In this document: in pieces, positions 8,908-17,642 of the stretch
Numbering within the stretch: position 1 is the stretch's first letter
Layout: the number at the start of each line of letters is the position of its first letter
Assembly: GCF_031846445.1 (NCBI RefSeq)
Contig: NZ_JAVRHR010000001.1
Location: forward strand, 1,116,001-1,180,000
Direction of reading: 5' to 3'
Length of the DNA stretch: 64,000 bases
Source of the DNA: Croceitalea rosinachiae
Lineage (GTDB): Bacteria; Bacteroidota; Bacteroidia; Flavobacteriales; Flavobacteriaceae
Translations under genes and position numbers: made by a program
Notes under the pieces: generated by a model
Database searches by the model: none
Told to the model about the DNA's origin: nothing
Seen by the model: only the letters and a program-made list of their open reading frames with translations

Positions 8908-8926
8908 ATGTGCATAAAGATAGTAA

Positions 8927-9502
8927 TCATGTTGGCGAAGTAAGAATTTTATCAATTTGGACCATATGTCTTTCTGCGTGGCAAATCAAAAATTCAAAAG
9001 CTTCTGGAAGATAAAAACTGACGATTGGACCAATAGCGGAATTAAAGGTCTTGTGTTTCATATGCCTGTTTCGGCTTTTTAAAACATTTGATTTTAAACT
9101 ATCATATGAGGTTAAAAACCGATTAAAAATAATCTTTGTGCTTTCTGAAGTTAGCTGTTCTTTTTGAAGTAAAGGCTCAAAGCGTTTCAAGGTTTTAATT
9201 TTAAAAGGCCTTTTCCCGTTTTTCGGACGTTGTCCTTCAATAACAAACTTTTGCCACCATCTTGCTTTAAAAGACCAAGGTTCAGAAGCTTCTCCTTTTA
9301 GTTCGTTAAGAGCATGTTCAATCTTTGAATCATAAAAGCTAAAGGCAATGCTTAAATGCTCCAAAACCTCTAGGGTGTTCCATGATTTGTATGGTGCATC
9401 TATTAAATGATTAAGCGGTAGCTTTTGAAGATTTTCAACCTTGCTTAAAATTAGGTTCAATCGCTGAATTTGGTTTTCAGGGGTAAGTAACAAATTTGCC
9501 AT
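8927..9502 (-). CDS. DinB-like/DUF1569 four-helix protein
   Basis: This 191-residue soluble protein resembles the DinB/DUF1569 four-helix bundle. The repeated His positions that bind a metal in the fold are seen in EVLEHLSIAF and in FLICHAERHMVQI. Members include thiol-dependent transferases with bacillithiol-like cofactors, but many are uncharacterised and the substrate cannot be read. It lies 19 nt upstream of the Crp-like gene on the same strand, so the two probably share a transcript. Confidence 0.8.
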   Translation of the reverse strand: MANLLLTPENQIQRLNLILSKVENLQKLPLNHLIDAPYKSWNTLEVLEHLSIAFSFYDSKIEHALNELKGEASEPWSFKARWWQKFVIEGQRPKNGKRPFKIKTLKRFEPLLQKEQLTSESTKIIFNRFLTSYDSLKSNVLKSRNRHMKHKTFNSAIGPIVSFYLPEAFEFLICHAERHMVQIDKILTSPT

Positions 9503-9607
9503 GACTGTTCGTTTTTTGATTACAACAAAGTTGCAACTAAGTCTTTTTCCAGAAGTTGATTTAGGTCAAGAAATAACAGTATCATGAGATTCAATAGTTT
9601 CAACTAT

Positions 9608-9632
9608 GAAAAACCCCGCCAAGGGGCAGGGT
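9608..9632 (-). terminator. Terminator after the AhpD-like gene
   Basis: On the minus strand an 8-bp stem (ACCCTGCC / GGCGGGGT with one T-G pair, loop CCTT, 9632-9613) runs straight into a T5 tract at 9613-9609. It is 37 nt past the stop codon of the carboxymuconolactone-decarboxylase-like gene. Confidence 0.8.
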
Positions 9633-9668
9633 CTAAAATCTCATATCTAAAGCGAAACGTTCTAATCT

Positions 9669-10271
9669 CTAATACGTACTCCCATCATGTTTCCCTTTCT
9701 CCCAGCCATGTTTGCCCAAATATTGATTGGCACTTTCAATGGCCCCGTCTTCAATGTCGGTTCCTTGACTATCATTCCAGCGGTTTAGGTATCCAAAGAG
9801 GGAAATAACACCAAGCATTTCTACGATTTCACCTTCATTCCAATGTTGGTACAAACGTTCTTTTATTTCTGCATCAACCGCATTGGGTACTTGGGAGGCC
9901 TGCAAAGAAAAATCCAATGCGGCGCGTTCAGCTTCTGAAAATGAAGGATGTGTTCTGTACTCCCAAATATTATCCAATTGCTCCTGTTCTGCACCATAGC
10001 GCTCTGCAGCTCTAATGGCATGTGCTTGGCAATAACGGCAACCGGTAGCATTGCTGCTCACCCAAGCAATCATTCTTTTTAAAGCTGAAGTAACGCGTCC
10101 TTCATTGGCCATTACTGCTTTATTTAGGTTGATAAATGCCTTAGAAATAGCCGGTCTGTGCTGCATGGTAAGCACTGAATTTGGACAGAAACCTAAGGTC
10201 TCATTAAAGAATTCAGCTAATTTTTTGGTGTCTGCATCATGGTTTGGATCAAGGGGTTGTACTAATGCCAT
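9669..10271 (-). CDS. Carboxymuconolactone decarboxylase/AhpD-like (peroxidase-related) protein
   Basis: The 200-residue all-helical protein has the AhpD redox motif C78-x2-C81-x2-H84 (GCRYCQAHAIRAA), the thiol pair that reduces peroxidase partners in this family. The rest matches longer peroxidase-related members (NIWEYRTHPSFSEAERAALDF is characteristic). It is divergent from an OsmC-like gene, 47 nt between starts. OsmC proteins are thiol peroxidases, so the pair is probably a co-regulated peroxide/thiol defence unit (inference). It has its own terminator. Confidence 0.9.
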   Translation of the reverse strand: MALVQPLDPNHDADTKKLAEFFNETLGFCPNSVLTMQHRPAISKAFINLNKAVMANEGRVTSALKRMIAWVSSNATGCRYCQAHAIRAAERYGAEQEQLDNIWEYRTHPSFSEAERAALDFSLQASQVPNAVDAEIKERLYQHWNEGEIVEMLGVISLFGYLNRWNDSQGTDIEDGAIESANQYLGKHGWEKGKHDGSTY

Positions 10272-10318
10272 TTGGTTTCTTTTATCGTATTTTTATCTCT
10301 TACAAGAAACAAAAATTT

Positions 10319-10747
10319 ATGGGAACAACGAATCATACTAGCACGAAATGGAAAGGCGGAATGGCCTTTGAAAGCAACAATCCTTCAGGACTTAATTTAA
10401 CCATTGATGCAGGCCCCGATGACGGAGGTCAAGGAGAGGGATTGCGACCAAAGGCGCTAATGCTTTCAGGCCTGGCGGGTTGTTCAGGATTAGATGTTGC
10501 ATCACTTATTAAAAAAATGAAACTTGATGTTGATGATTTTAGTATTGAAACCATAGCGAATCTTACTGATGAGCATCCAAAATATTATGATTATGTGGTT
10601 ATTGAATATCATTTTCATGGGGCTAATTTAAATGAAGAAAAACTGAAGCGTGCCGTAGATTTGTCGGTTGAGAAGTATTGCGGTGTGATGGAAATGTTCA
10701 GACGGTTTGCAGAGTTAGAAATCAAGACGGTTTTTCATAAAAAGTAA
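10319..10747 (+). CDS. OsmC-family protein
   Basis: The start at 10319 (MGTTNHTSTKWKGGM) gives 142 residues. A longer frame from 10244 would run into the divergent gene. OsmC/Ohr proteins reduce hydroperoxides with two Cys. Here the conserved Cys in LSGLAGCSGLDVASLIKKM and a second in VEKYCGVMEMF are present, as is the Phe/Gly-rich first strand. It is intracellular. The closest type is the general OsmC branch rather than Ohr. Confidence 0.92.
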   Translation: MGTTNHTSTKWKGGMAFESNNPSGLNLTIDAGPDDGGQGEGLRPKALMLSGLAGCSGLDVASLIKKMKLDVDDFSIETIANLTDEHPKYYDYVVIEYHFHGANLNEEKLKRAVDLSVEKYCGVMEMFRRFAELEIKTVFHKK

Positions 10748-10765
10748 GTTAACGTCGCTTTGAGT

Positions 10766-10893
10766 GTCTTGACAGAAGAGTCGGGATGTATCGAGAAGTA
10801 CATTCCAAAATTGGCCAAAATGAAATTTAAATGATTTGTTCTCGATACTTTCCGAACTTGTTCGGAAAACTCGAACTGACTTCTGGTCAAAAC
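10766..10893. repeat. Two inverted copies of a palindromic intergenic element
   Basis: The gap between the OsmC-like gene and recJ holds two related inverted copies (about 10766-10801 and 10838-10893). Both share a core like TATCGAGAA and TTGAC..AGAAG. The right copy also has a perfect 8-bp hairpin TTTCCGAA-CTTG-TTCGGAAA (10849-10868). Elements of this look (CTCGA...TCCGAACTTG...TCGAACTGAC) are, in my memory, scattered between genes in marine Flavobacteriia, comparable to REP elements. Function is unknown. Confidence 0.55.
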
Positions 10894-10914
10894 GAAAAAT
10901 GAACTTATTACATA

Positions 10915-12603
10915 ATGCGCTGGACCATAAAACCCAAACCCAAGCAAGCTGACATTGACCAATTGGCGAATTCGCTCAAGGTAGATGATTTGGTTGCCCA
11001 ATTGCTATTACAAAGAGGAGTTTCGACCTATGACGAGGCCAAGAAATTCTTTCGTCCCGAGTTAAGTGATCTTCATGATCCTTTTTTGATGAAAGATATG
11101 GAGGTGGCAGTCGCTAGAATTGAAAAGGCAATTGATTCGAATGAGAATATTCTCATTTATGGGGATTATGATGTTGATGGCACTACTGCAGTTGCCTTAC
11201 TTTCATCATATTTATTGGAAGATTATACTAATGTGGCCACTTATATACCCGACAGGTATGGTGAGGGTTATGGAGTTTCTTTAAAAGGAATTGATTTTGC
11301 CGAGGATAATGATTTCTCTTTGATTGTTGCTTTGGATTGTGGAGTAAAAGCCATTAATCAAGTAAATTATGCTAAAGAAAAAGGCGTTGATTTTATTATT
11401 TGCGATCACCACCGTCCGGGGGAGAAATTACCTGATGCTATAGCAGTTCTTGACCCAAAGAGAAATGATTGCCAATATCCGTATGATGAATTGTGCGGTT
11501 GTGGAGTGGGGTTTAAATTGATACAAGCTTTGGCATCTAAAAAAGGGCAAACCATTGAAAGTTTGATTCCATATTTAGATTTGGTAGCCACAGCTATTGG
11601 AGCGGACATCGTTCCTATCACAGGAGAGAATCGTGTTTTAGCGTACCACGGCATGCAGGTAGTAAACTCCAATCCTAGAATTGGGTTTCAAGCGATTATC
11701 AATCAGGTCAAAAAGAAAGAATTGACCATTACCGATGTCGTTTTTATTATAGCTCCACGAATAAATGCTGCTGGCAGAATGGAACATGGGCAACATGCAG
11801 TAAATCTGCTCACAGAAACAGATTTAAAACAGGCAGAAACTTTTGCAGCGGCAATAGAACAATACAATTTTGATAGACGGTCTTTAGACCAAGAAATCAC
11901 TAAAGAGGCATTGGACCAAATCAAAACCAATAAAGAGGAAAATCGATTTACCTCTGTCGTTTATAATGAGAACTGGCATAAAGGGGTTATAGGTATTGTG
12001 GCTTCACGACTGACGGAAATCTATTATCGCCCAACCTTGGTTTTTACTAAAAGTGGAGATAAATTAGCTGCCTCTGCTCGTTCTGTAAAGGGCTTTGATG
12101 TCTATAAGGCCTTAGAAGGATGTGTTGATTGCATTGAACAATTTGGCGGACATAAATATGCTGCTGGGCTTACACTTTTAGAAGAGCAGTATGAAAATTT
12201 CAAATCACAATTTGAGAATGTGGTTGCAGATAGCATTCCACCTGAACTTTTAGTTCCTGAACAACAGATTGATGCTGAAATCGCGTTAAATAAAATTAGC
12301 TCTAAACTAATGCGGATTATACGCCAGTTTGCTCCTTTTGGGCCTGGAAATATGAACCCTGTTTTTATGGCAGAAAATGTTCAGGATACGGGTTATGCAA
12401 AAGGCGTTGGCGAAGATGAAAAGCATTTAAAATTAACCGTTACGCAAAAAGGCTCGAAACCAATTGGAGCAATTGGATTTAATCTTGGCGATAAGATTGG
12501 TGTTGTAAAAAGTAAAAATCGTTTTGATATCGCCTTCAATCTTGATGAAAATGAATGGCAGGGCAATGTAAGTATTCAATTGAAACTAAAAGATTTAAAA
12601 TAG
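10915..12603 (+). CDS. recJ: Single-stranded-DNA-specific exonuclease RecJ
   Basis: RecJ degrades ssDNA 5'-3' in recombination and repair. The DHH phosphoesterase core is clear: GDYDVDGT at 83-90, DCGVK at 141-145, DHH at 164-166, then the DHHA1 domain with RINAAGRMEHG and the GGHKYAAGLTL motif that binds the DNA end. The OB-fold follows (about 450-560, FAPFGPGNMNPVF). The 562-residue length is normal. The MFS gene follows after 39 nt. Confidence 0.97.
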   Translation: MRWTIKPKPKQADIDQLANSLKVDDLVAQLLLQRGVSTYDEAKKFFRPELSDLHDPFLMKDMEVAVARIEKAIDSNENILIYGDYDVDGTTAVALLSSYLLEDYTNVATYIPDRYGEGYGVSLKGIDFAEDNDFSLIVALDCGVKAINQVNYAKEKGVDFIICDHHRPGEKLPDAIAVLDPKRNDCQYPYDELCGCGVGFKLIQALASKKGQTIESLIPYLDLVATAIGADIVPITGENRVLAYHGMQVVNSNPRIGFQAIINQVKKKELTITDVVFIIAPRINAAGRMEHGQHAVNLLTETDLKQAETFAAAIEQYNFDRRSLDQEITKEALDQIKTNKEENRFTSVVYNENWHKGVIGIVASRLTEIYYRPTLVFTKSGDKLAASARSVKGFDVYKALEGCVDCIEQFGGHKYAAGLTLLEEQYENFKSQFENVVADSIPPELLVPEQQIDAEIALNKISSKLMRIIRQFAPFGPGNMNPVFMAENVQDTGYAKGVGEDEKHLKLTVTQKGSKPIGAIGFNLGDKIGVVKSKNRFDIAFNLDENEWQGNVSIQLKLKDLK

Positions 12604-12642
12604 CGATATGCAGGTTGAACCAAATCGAAATCAGGGTTGAAT

Positions 12643-13914
12643 ATGGAAAATAAACTAGACCCTTATGCAGCCTTACGTTTTAAGGAGTTCAACATTTTTC
12701 TAGGAGTACGTTTTGCGATGGTATTTGCTTGGTCGATGCAATTTATTGTTATTGAATGGCAGGTATATTCGTTGACCAAAGACCCTTTATCCTTAGGGAT
12801 TATTGGGTTAATGGAAATTATTCCTGCGGTAAGCATTGCTTTGTTCGCAGGTCATATCGTAGATCAAAGTGAGAAAAGGAACCTTTTGGTAAAGTGTATT
12901 TTGGGATTTTCAGTGGTCAGTTTGGGCTTATTTTTAATTACCCATCCTTCGGTAGGAGTTGATTATACTTCAAAAACGGTATTGTATTCAATTTATACTT
13001 TGGTTTTTTTGGGCGGATTGGTCCGTGCCTTTATTGGTCCAACTATTTTTTCATTAATAGCCTTAATAGTACCTAAGAAGATTTACCCTAATGCCGCAAC
13101 TTGGAGCAGCTCAACATGGCAAATGGCATCGGTACTCGGTCCGGCCTTTGCCGGATTTGCAATCAGTTGGATTGGGGTGCACTGGTCCATGTGTATCATT
13201 TTTGGCTTTTCAATTTTAGCATTGCTATTCCTTTTTAGAATTTCAAAGAAGCCCATATTGAATCCAAAACTGGGGGAGCCTGTTTTTCAAAGTTTAAAGG
13301 ATGGCTTAAAGTTTGTGTTCAGCAGCAAAGCTATTTTTGGCGCCTTGACTTTAGATATGGTTGCGGTACTTTTTGGTGGAGCAGTAGCCTTATTGCCCAT
13401 TTATGCCCAAGATATTTTACATGTGGGTTCGGAAGGGTTCGGAATCTTAAGGGCAGCACCAGCTGTGGGCGCATCCATAACCATGCTTGGATCCACCCGT
13501 TTCCCCTTACATAAGAATGCGGGTCGTAAATTACTATGGGCAATTTTTGCATTTGGGATTTGTATTATTGTATTTGGAGTTTCTGAACTCTTTTGGCTTT
13601 CTGTAATTGCACTCTTTCTAAGTGGTGCTGTAGATGGCGTGAGTATGATTATTCGCCAAACAATACTTCAATTAAAAACACCTGATAATATGCGGGGTCG
13701 AGTGGCTTCAGTGAATTCTATTTTTGTAGGATCTTCAAATGAATTGGGCGCTTTTGAAAGTGGTTTAGCTGCCAAATTACTAGGAACCGTTACAGCGGTT
13801 GTTTTTGGAGGTTGTATGACATTGCTGACTGTTGGGACAACAGCATTGGTTTCACCTACATTTCGACGATTAGATTTGTCAAAAGACGTTGAAGAACACG
13901 AAAAAGAGGCTTAG
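12643..13914 (+). CDS. MFS transporter (EntS-like exporter type)
   Basis: The ATG at 12643 gives 423 residues. The frame also opens with a TTG two codons earlier. Ten to twelve hydrophobic helices and the MFS motif A-like segment FAGHIVDQSEKRN between helices 2 and 3 are present. The overall pattern (GLVRAFIGPTIFSLIALIVP; VDGVSMIIRQTILQLKTPDNMRGRV) is that of the EntS/MFS_3 family of small-molecule exporters. The substrate is unknown, and no siderophore biosynthesis genes are nearby. Confidence 0.9.
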   Translation: MENKLDPYAALRFKEFNIFLGVRFAMVFAWSMQFIVIEWQVYSLTKDPLSLGIIGLMEIIPAVSIALFAGHIVDQSEKRNLLVKCILGFSVVSLGLFLITHPSVGVDYTSKTVLYSIYTLVFLGGLVRAFIGPTIFSLIALIVPKKIYPNAATWSSSTWQMASVLGPAFAGFAISWIGVHWSMCIIFGFSILALLFLFRISKKPILNPKLGEPVFQSLKDGLKFVFSSKAIFGALTLDMVAVLFGGAVALLPIYAQDILHVGSEGFGILRAAPAVGASITMLGSTRFPLHKNAGRKLLWAIFAFGICIIVFGVSELFWLSVIALFLSGAVDGVSMIIRQTILQLKTPDNMRGRVASVNSIFVGSSNELGAFESGLAAKLLGTVTAVVFGGCMTLLTVGTTALVSPTFRRLDLSKDVEEHEKEA

Positions 13915-13937
13915 TTTAAAAGCTTCAATTTTTGTGT

Positions 13938-14074
13938 CACTTTATCGAATAAAGTGCCTTAAACTTTGTTATCATTTTTGATAACTGTAGTTTAGAAATA
14001 CAGTCCCCCAATCGTAACCAGAAAGGCGAATTCATTTCTCTGGGTCAGCTGTCGAGAGGAGGGCTGTTTTTTAA
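13938..14074 (+). ncRNA. Candidate structured RNA or compound terminator
   Basis: Between two converging genes four hairpins follow one another. CACTTTAT-CGA-ATAAAGTG spans 13938-13956 and GTTATCA-TTTT-TGATAAC spans 13968-13985. CTGTA/TACAG pairs at 13985-14003. The compound stem CAGTCCCCC/GGAGGGCTG (14001-14009 with 14058-14066) encloses CCAG(AAA)/TTTCT-CTGG (14018-14043). The last stem runs into T6 (14067-14072), so the plus strand would terminate here. It could be only the MFS terminator, but it is far longer than one needs to be. It is not a tRNA, tmRNA or SRP RNA by motif. Confidence 0.35.
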
Positions 14075-14086
14075 ATAATGAACTGC

Positions 14087-14854
14087 TTATTTTTCTAATT
14101 TCTCCAAGGATAATTTTTCCCCATCAAAAACTGCATAAGTGAAGTAATTGATCCAATCTCCAAGATTTATGTAAGTAGACTTTTCGTTTAGTTTGATTTC
14201 TAAAGGAAGGTGTCTGTGTCCGAAAACAAAATAATCATAATGCTGGGTTTCTAATTTTCGTTTGGCATACTGCACCAACCATTCACTTTCTTCACCTAAA
14301 AACTTCGCATCTTCATCACCCGAAATCATTTTGTTGCTTACTGACATATATTGCCCCAACCGTACTCCTAAATCAGGATGTAACCAGCGAAACAACCACT
14401 TGCTTACTGGGTTTAAAAACACTTTTTTCATTCTTTTAAAGCCCTTATCACCCGGGCCTAAACCATCACCATGACCAATAAAAAAAGAAGTGTTATTAAC
14501 GCTTATTTGTTGTGGGGTATGAAATACGGGAATATTCAATTCTTTCTCAAAGTATCCGTTCATCCAAAGGTCGTGGTTACCCACAAAATAGGTGATGGCA
14601 ATTCCTGAATCTGATAGTTCAGCTAACTTGCCTAAGGTTCTTGTAAATCCTTTTGGAACAACTTTTTTGTATTCGAACCAAAAATCAAAAAGATCTCCCA
14701 TTAAGTAAATAGCCCCTGCATCTTTTTTAATACTATCGAGCCAAGCCACAAATTTTTTCTCTCTGGGCAAGCTATCTTGAGAGGTGGGAGCGCCCAAATG
14801 GTTATCACTTGCGAAGTAGACTTTTTTGCCCTTTGGGATTTCAATTTTGCTCAT
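14087..14854 (-). CDS. lpxH: UDP-2,3-diacylglucosamine hydrolase LpxH
   Basis: LpxH cleaves UDP-2,3-diacylglucosamine to lipid X in lipid A synthesis at the inner membrane. The calcineurin-type dimetal motifs are in order: ASDNHLGAP (Asp-x-His), MGDLFDFWFEYK, FVGNHDLWM (GNHD), IGHGDGLG and FGHRHLP. The length of 255 is typical. It lies 21 nt downstream of the oxidoreductase gene on the same strand. Confidence 0.95.
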   Translation of the reverse strand: MSKIEIPKGKKVYFASDNHLGAPTSQDSLPREKKFVAWLDSIKKDAGAIYLMGDLFDFWFEYKKVVPKGFTRTLGKLAELSDSGIAITYFVGNHDLWMNGYFEKELNIPVFHTPQQISVNNTSFFIGHGDGLGPGDKGFKRMKKVFLNPVSKWLFRWLHPDLGVRLGQYMSVSNKMISGDEDAKFLGEESEWLVQYAKRKLETQHYDYFVFGHRHLPLEIKLNEKSTYINLGDWINYFTYAVFDGEKLSLEKLEK

Positions 14855-14875
14855 TCTTAGGTAAAAATAACAAAC

Positions 14876-16057
14876 TTAATGCTCAGGTTGGTTGAAAAAA
14901 ACGTCCCATTCAATTGTTTTGCCTGTCTTAGCGGCCGCTTTGGCAATCTCAAGAATTTGCATGACAACGAGGTTATTCTCAATGGATGAAACACTAAAAG
15001 GAGCAATTGGATATTCTTCTTGAACAACCTTATTTAAATAGGCAAAAGGGTCATGAATACCCATTTTCAAATTATTGGCCTTAAAATTGGCTGCTCCTTC
15101 ATTTTCATTTAAGAGCACTTGCATATCTTGGTCATTTTGGCAAATTACATAACCGGTTTTGCCATAGATTTCCATATCCTTTCGATTATGAGACCAGTTC
15201 CACGAAGCTTGAATGAGTACCTGCGAGCTATCATAATTCAAAATAATAGTGGCATCGTCATCAACATTTGGATATTTTTCAGGTTTATAATTTCTAGTTA
15301 TTGCTGCCACTGATTCAGGTTTTTCGCCTTTTAAAAACCATGTTGCCAAATTCGCGCCGTAACAACCAAAGTCGGTAATTGCGCCCCCACCATTTAAAAT
15401 AGGGTCGGTTAACCATTCTAAAAACTCTTCATTACAACCTATTTCAATGGGTCCAGGATGACCATGGTGAAAAACCATACGTTGAATCTCACCTATTTCA
15501 TTTTTTGTGCTTACTCGATTAAAGGCATCATAATTAGAGCCATACCATGAGGTTTCATAATTAGTTAACAAGTGTACATTGTTCACTTTTGCAATTTCAG
15601 CCATTTGCTGTGCATGCTCCCAATTTACCGCTAGCGGTTTTTCGACCATAATATGAATCCCTTTTGGCGCAAAGAATTCTACGACTTCTAAATGGTTGTA
15701 AATCGTATTAAAAGCGGTGACTGCTTCAGGTTTGATATTCTCATATAATTCTTCCATGGTGTCAAAAACAATATCCATGGAATAACCGTGCTGTTCGCTA
15801 TACCCTTTGGCAAGTCGCTTATTAGGTTCTACAATACCAACGATTTCAATATCGCCCCATTTTTCGCGGCCCAATATCCAATGTACATGGGTATGTACTA
15901 AACCGATAACGGCCACTTTTAGAGGCTTACCTTGATAATAAGTTTGTTCTTTTGGCAGTTCACTTGTCTTTTGATCCTCTAATTCGACTTTGTTTTTACA
16001 TCCTAAAAAACAAAACAGGCAAACAGAAAGTAACAGCAATAGGGGCCTCATATTCAT
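14876..16057 (-). CDS. Gfo/Idh/MocA-family oxidoreductase with lipoprotein signal
   Basis: The ATG at 16057 gives 393 residues (MNMRPLLLLL). The frame reaches a TTG at 16078. A lipoprotein signal precedes CFLGCKNK, so the enzyme is exported and anchored, unusual for NAD(P) enzymes but recurrent in Bacteroidetes. The Rossmann motif is KVAVIGLVHTHVHW (the usual GxGxxG is altered: GLVHTH). The family's EKP lysine motif is in IMVEKPLAVN, and the C-terminal domain has GGAITDFGCYGANLATW. The substrate is probably a sugar or polyol (family knowledge). It is followed by lpxH 21 nt later. Confidence 0.88.
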   Translation of the reverse strand: MNMRPLLLLLSVCLFCFLGCKNKVELEDQKTSELPKEQTYYQGKPLKVAVIGLVHTHVHWILGREKWGDIEIVGIVEPNKRLAKGYSEQHGYSMDIVFDTMEELYENIKPEAVTAFNTIYNHLEVVEFFAPKGIHIMVEKPLAVNWEHAQQMAEIAKVNNVHLLTNYETSWYGSNYDAFNRVSTKNEIGEIQRMVFHHGHPGPIEIGCNEEFLEWLTDPILNGGGAITDFGCYGANLATWFLKGEKPESVAAITRNYKPEKYPNVDDDATIILNYDSSQVLIQASWNWSHNRKDMEIYGKTGYVICQNDQDMQVLLNENEGAANFKANNLKMGIHDPFAYLNKVVQEEYPIAPFSVSSIENNLVVMQILEIAKAAAKTGKTIEWDVFFNQPEH

Positions 16058-16117
16058 CTTAATTCTTTTGATAAACAAGATATGAAAATCTTAATATCAA
16101 AAAGGGAACTACTATGA

Positions 16118-16231
16118 CTACCTTTTAAACTTTCTATTATTTCTGACACGGGTGAAGATATATATACCAATGACAAATAAGGCCACAATGGGAAGTATTA
16201 AATCGCTATTTAAAATTGAAAGTATGTCCAT
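16118..16231 (-). CDS. Small single-pass membrane protein, 37 residues
   Basis: A short frame from ATG at 16231 to TAG at 16120-16118 encodes 37 residues: MDILSILNSD, a hydrophobic segment LILPIVALFVIGIYIF (11-26), then a basic tail TRVRNNRKFKR. One membrane helix with a positive end fits an N-out/C-in topology. It sits in an otherwise empty 233-nt gap between two same-strand genes. Similar tiny proteins occur, in my memory, in other Flavobacteriaceae. No function can be assigned. Confidence 0.5.
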   Translation of the reverse strand: MDILSILNSDLILPIVALFVIGIYIFTRVRNNRKFKR

Positions 16232-16311
16232 TGGTTATAGATTGGGATTTAAAAGCCTATGGTTGTTTGACGTTAGAATGACCATGACTTAACAACGAAG
16301 ATTCTTTTGTA

Positions 16312-16788
16312 TTATTTTTTTCTAATAAATAGCGCAACTATGGCTGAGGTAACGATACCCGAACCTAGGCCCCCAAAAGCAGCTAGGATACGATAGCTAC
16401 TGAAGTTAAAATAGGTTTCTGCATTTTCTTGGGTCATTCCCCCATTTTCGACTGCATGGGTTATAGCATTTTGAAAATAATCAGGAGTGATATATTCATG
16501 GGTAATATATTGCGAAAGCGGTGAAAGTATGGCGACTATAACACTGATAATGATACCCGAAACAAAACCCTGGACCCATGTCATTTTCCCTCCTAAATCT
16601 TTATTGCGTTTTTCTAATAAGGCAAATACGAAAATTGCAATAGCTATTATAGCGAAGAAATTTGTGTAAATAGCATGTTTGTCAATATGGGTATCATGCC
16701 AACCCAAAGCTTTTTCTAATACCATCCATAAAAGACTGGCAATAGTGAAAATAATACCCCATTTAATCTCCGTTGCGAATTTTTTCAT
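16312..16788 (-). CDS. DUF4199-family membrane protein
   Basis: This 158-residue protein has four hydrophobic helices (about 8-26, 40-58, 70-92, 132-155). It has the DUF4199 pattern: EIKWGIIFTIASLLWMVLEK at the N-terminus, a conserved MTWVQGFVSGIIIS after helix 2, and a soluble loop with ITPDYF before the last helix. It is an inner-membrane protein of unknown role common in Bacteroidetes. It stands between the enoyl-CoA hydratase-like gene and the small membrane protein. Confidence 0.88.
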   Translation of the reverse strand: MKKFATEIKWGIIFTIASLLWMVLEKALGWHDTHIDKHAIYTNFFAIIAIAIFVFALLEKRNKDLGGKMTWVQGFVSGIIISVIVAILSPLSQYITHEYITPDYFQNAITHAVENGGMTQENAETYFNFSSYRILAAFGGLGSGIVTSAIVALFIRKK

Positions 16789-16846
16789 TTGTACTAAATT
16801 TAGTTTCGGTTAGTTTTTTGATTAGTAGAGGATAAGGTAAGAAATC

Positions 16847-17614
16847 TTATTTTTTGAATTTCGCTAAGGCTGATTTTGTAGTTTTTGATAAAGCCAATTT
16901 TCCTGATTGCTCGGCTCGATGTATTAAAAGCTCAGACCAATGCTCGGTATTTTCCCAAAGTGCTTTTTTCATAACGGAAAGGGCTTCTGGGTTATAACTT
17001 GACAGGCTTGAACTATGATATTCCAATGCCTTGTCCATTTCAGAAATAGAATCATAGACCTTGGCAAACAAGCCTTTTTCTTTGGTCCAGTAGGCATTCT
17101 TCCACTCCGTAGGATGCAAAGCCATTTCTGCAAGGCCATCTTTACCAATTTTTCGTTCTACGGCTGGAGCGATAACCAGAGGTGCAATACCAATAGAGAT
17201 TTCAGAAAGTTTAATTGCGGCATCTACAGTGGCATAGACATAATCACATGCTGCTGCCAGGCCCACTCCACCGCCAACAGCTTTGCCTTGTACTCTGCCA
17301 ATGATAGGCTTAGAGCAAGTGCGCATGGCGTTGATAACATTCGCAAAACCGCTAAAAAAGGCTTTGCCTTCTGCTAAGTTTGAAATGGCCACTAATTCAT
17401 CAAAGGACGCTCCTGCGCAAAAAGCACGCTCCCCTTCAGATTTTAAGACTAGAATCGAAATTGCTTCGTTTTCAGATAATTTATGAATTTCATCCGTCAG
17501 TCTTTGCAACAATTCAGAAGTAAAAGAATTGCTTGCCGGATGGCCAAATTCTATTGTGGCTATTCGGTTTTCAATTTTGGTATAAAGACTTCCGTTAGGT
17601 CTATCAGTACCCAT
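16847..17614 (-). CDS. Enoyl-CoA hydratase/isomerase-family protein
   Basis: The start at 17614 (MGTDRPNGSLYTK) gives 255 residues. A longer frame begins inside the MATE gene and is unlikely. The crotonase fold is clear: oxyanion-hole strands AFCAGASFDEL and GKAVGGGVGLAAACDYVYA, and the ISIGIAPLVIAPAVERKIG segment. The usual catalytic Glu of hydratases is not obvious in SEISIGIAP, which has a Glu four residues earlier than the Gly-rich turn. The exact reaction is unclear. It follows the MATE gene by 28 nt. Confidence 0.88.
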   Translation of the reverse strand: MGTDRPNGSLYTKIENRIATIEFGHPASNSFTSELLQRLTDEIHKLSENEAISILVLKSEGERAFCAGASFDELVAISNLAEGKAFFSGFANVINAMRTCSKPIIGRVQGKAVGGGVGLAAACDYVYATVDAAIKLSEISIGIAPLVIAPAVERKIGKDGLAEMALHPTEWKNAYWTKEKGLFAKVYDSISEMDKALEYHSSSLSSYNPEALSVMKKALWENTEHWSELLIHRAEQSGKLALSKTTKSALAKFKK

Positions 17615-17642
17615 TTTGTTCAATTTAATTGATTGCTGAAAG

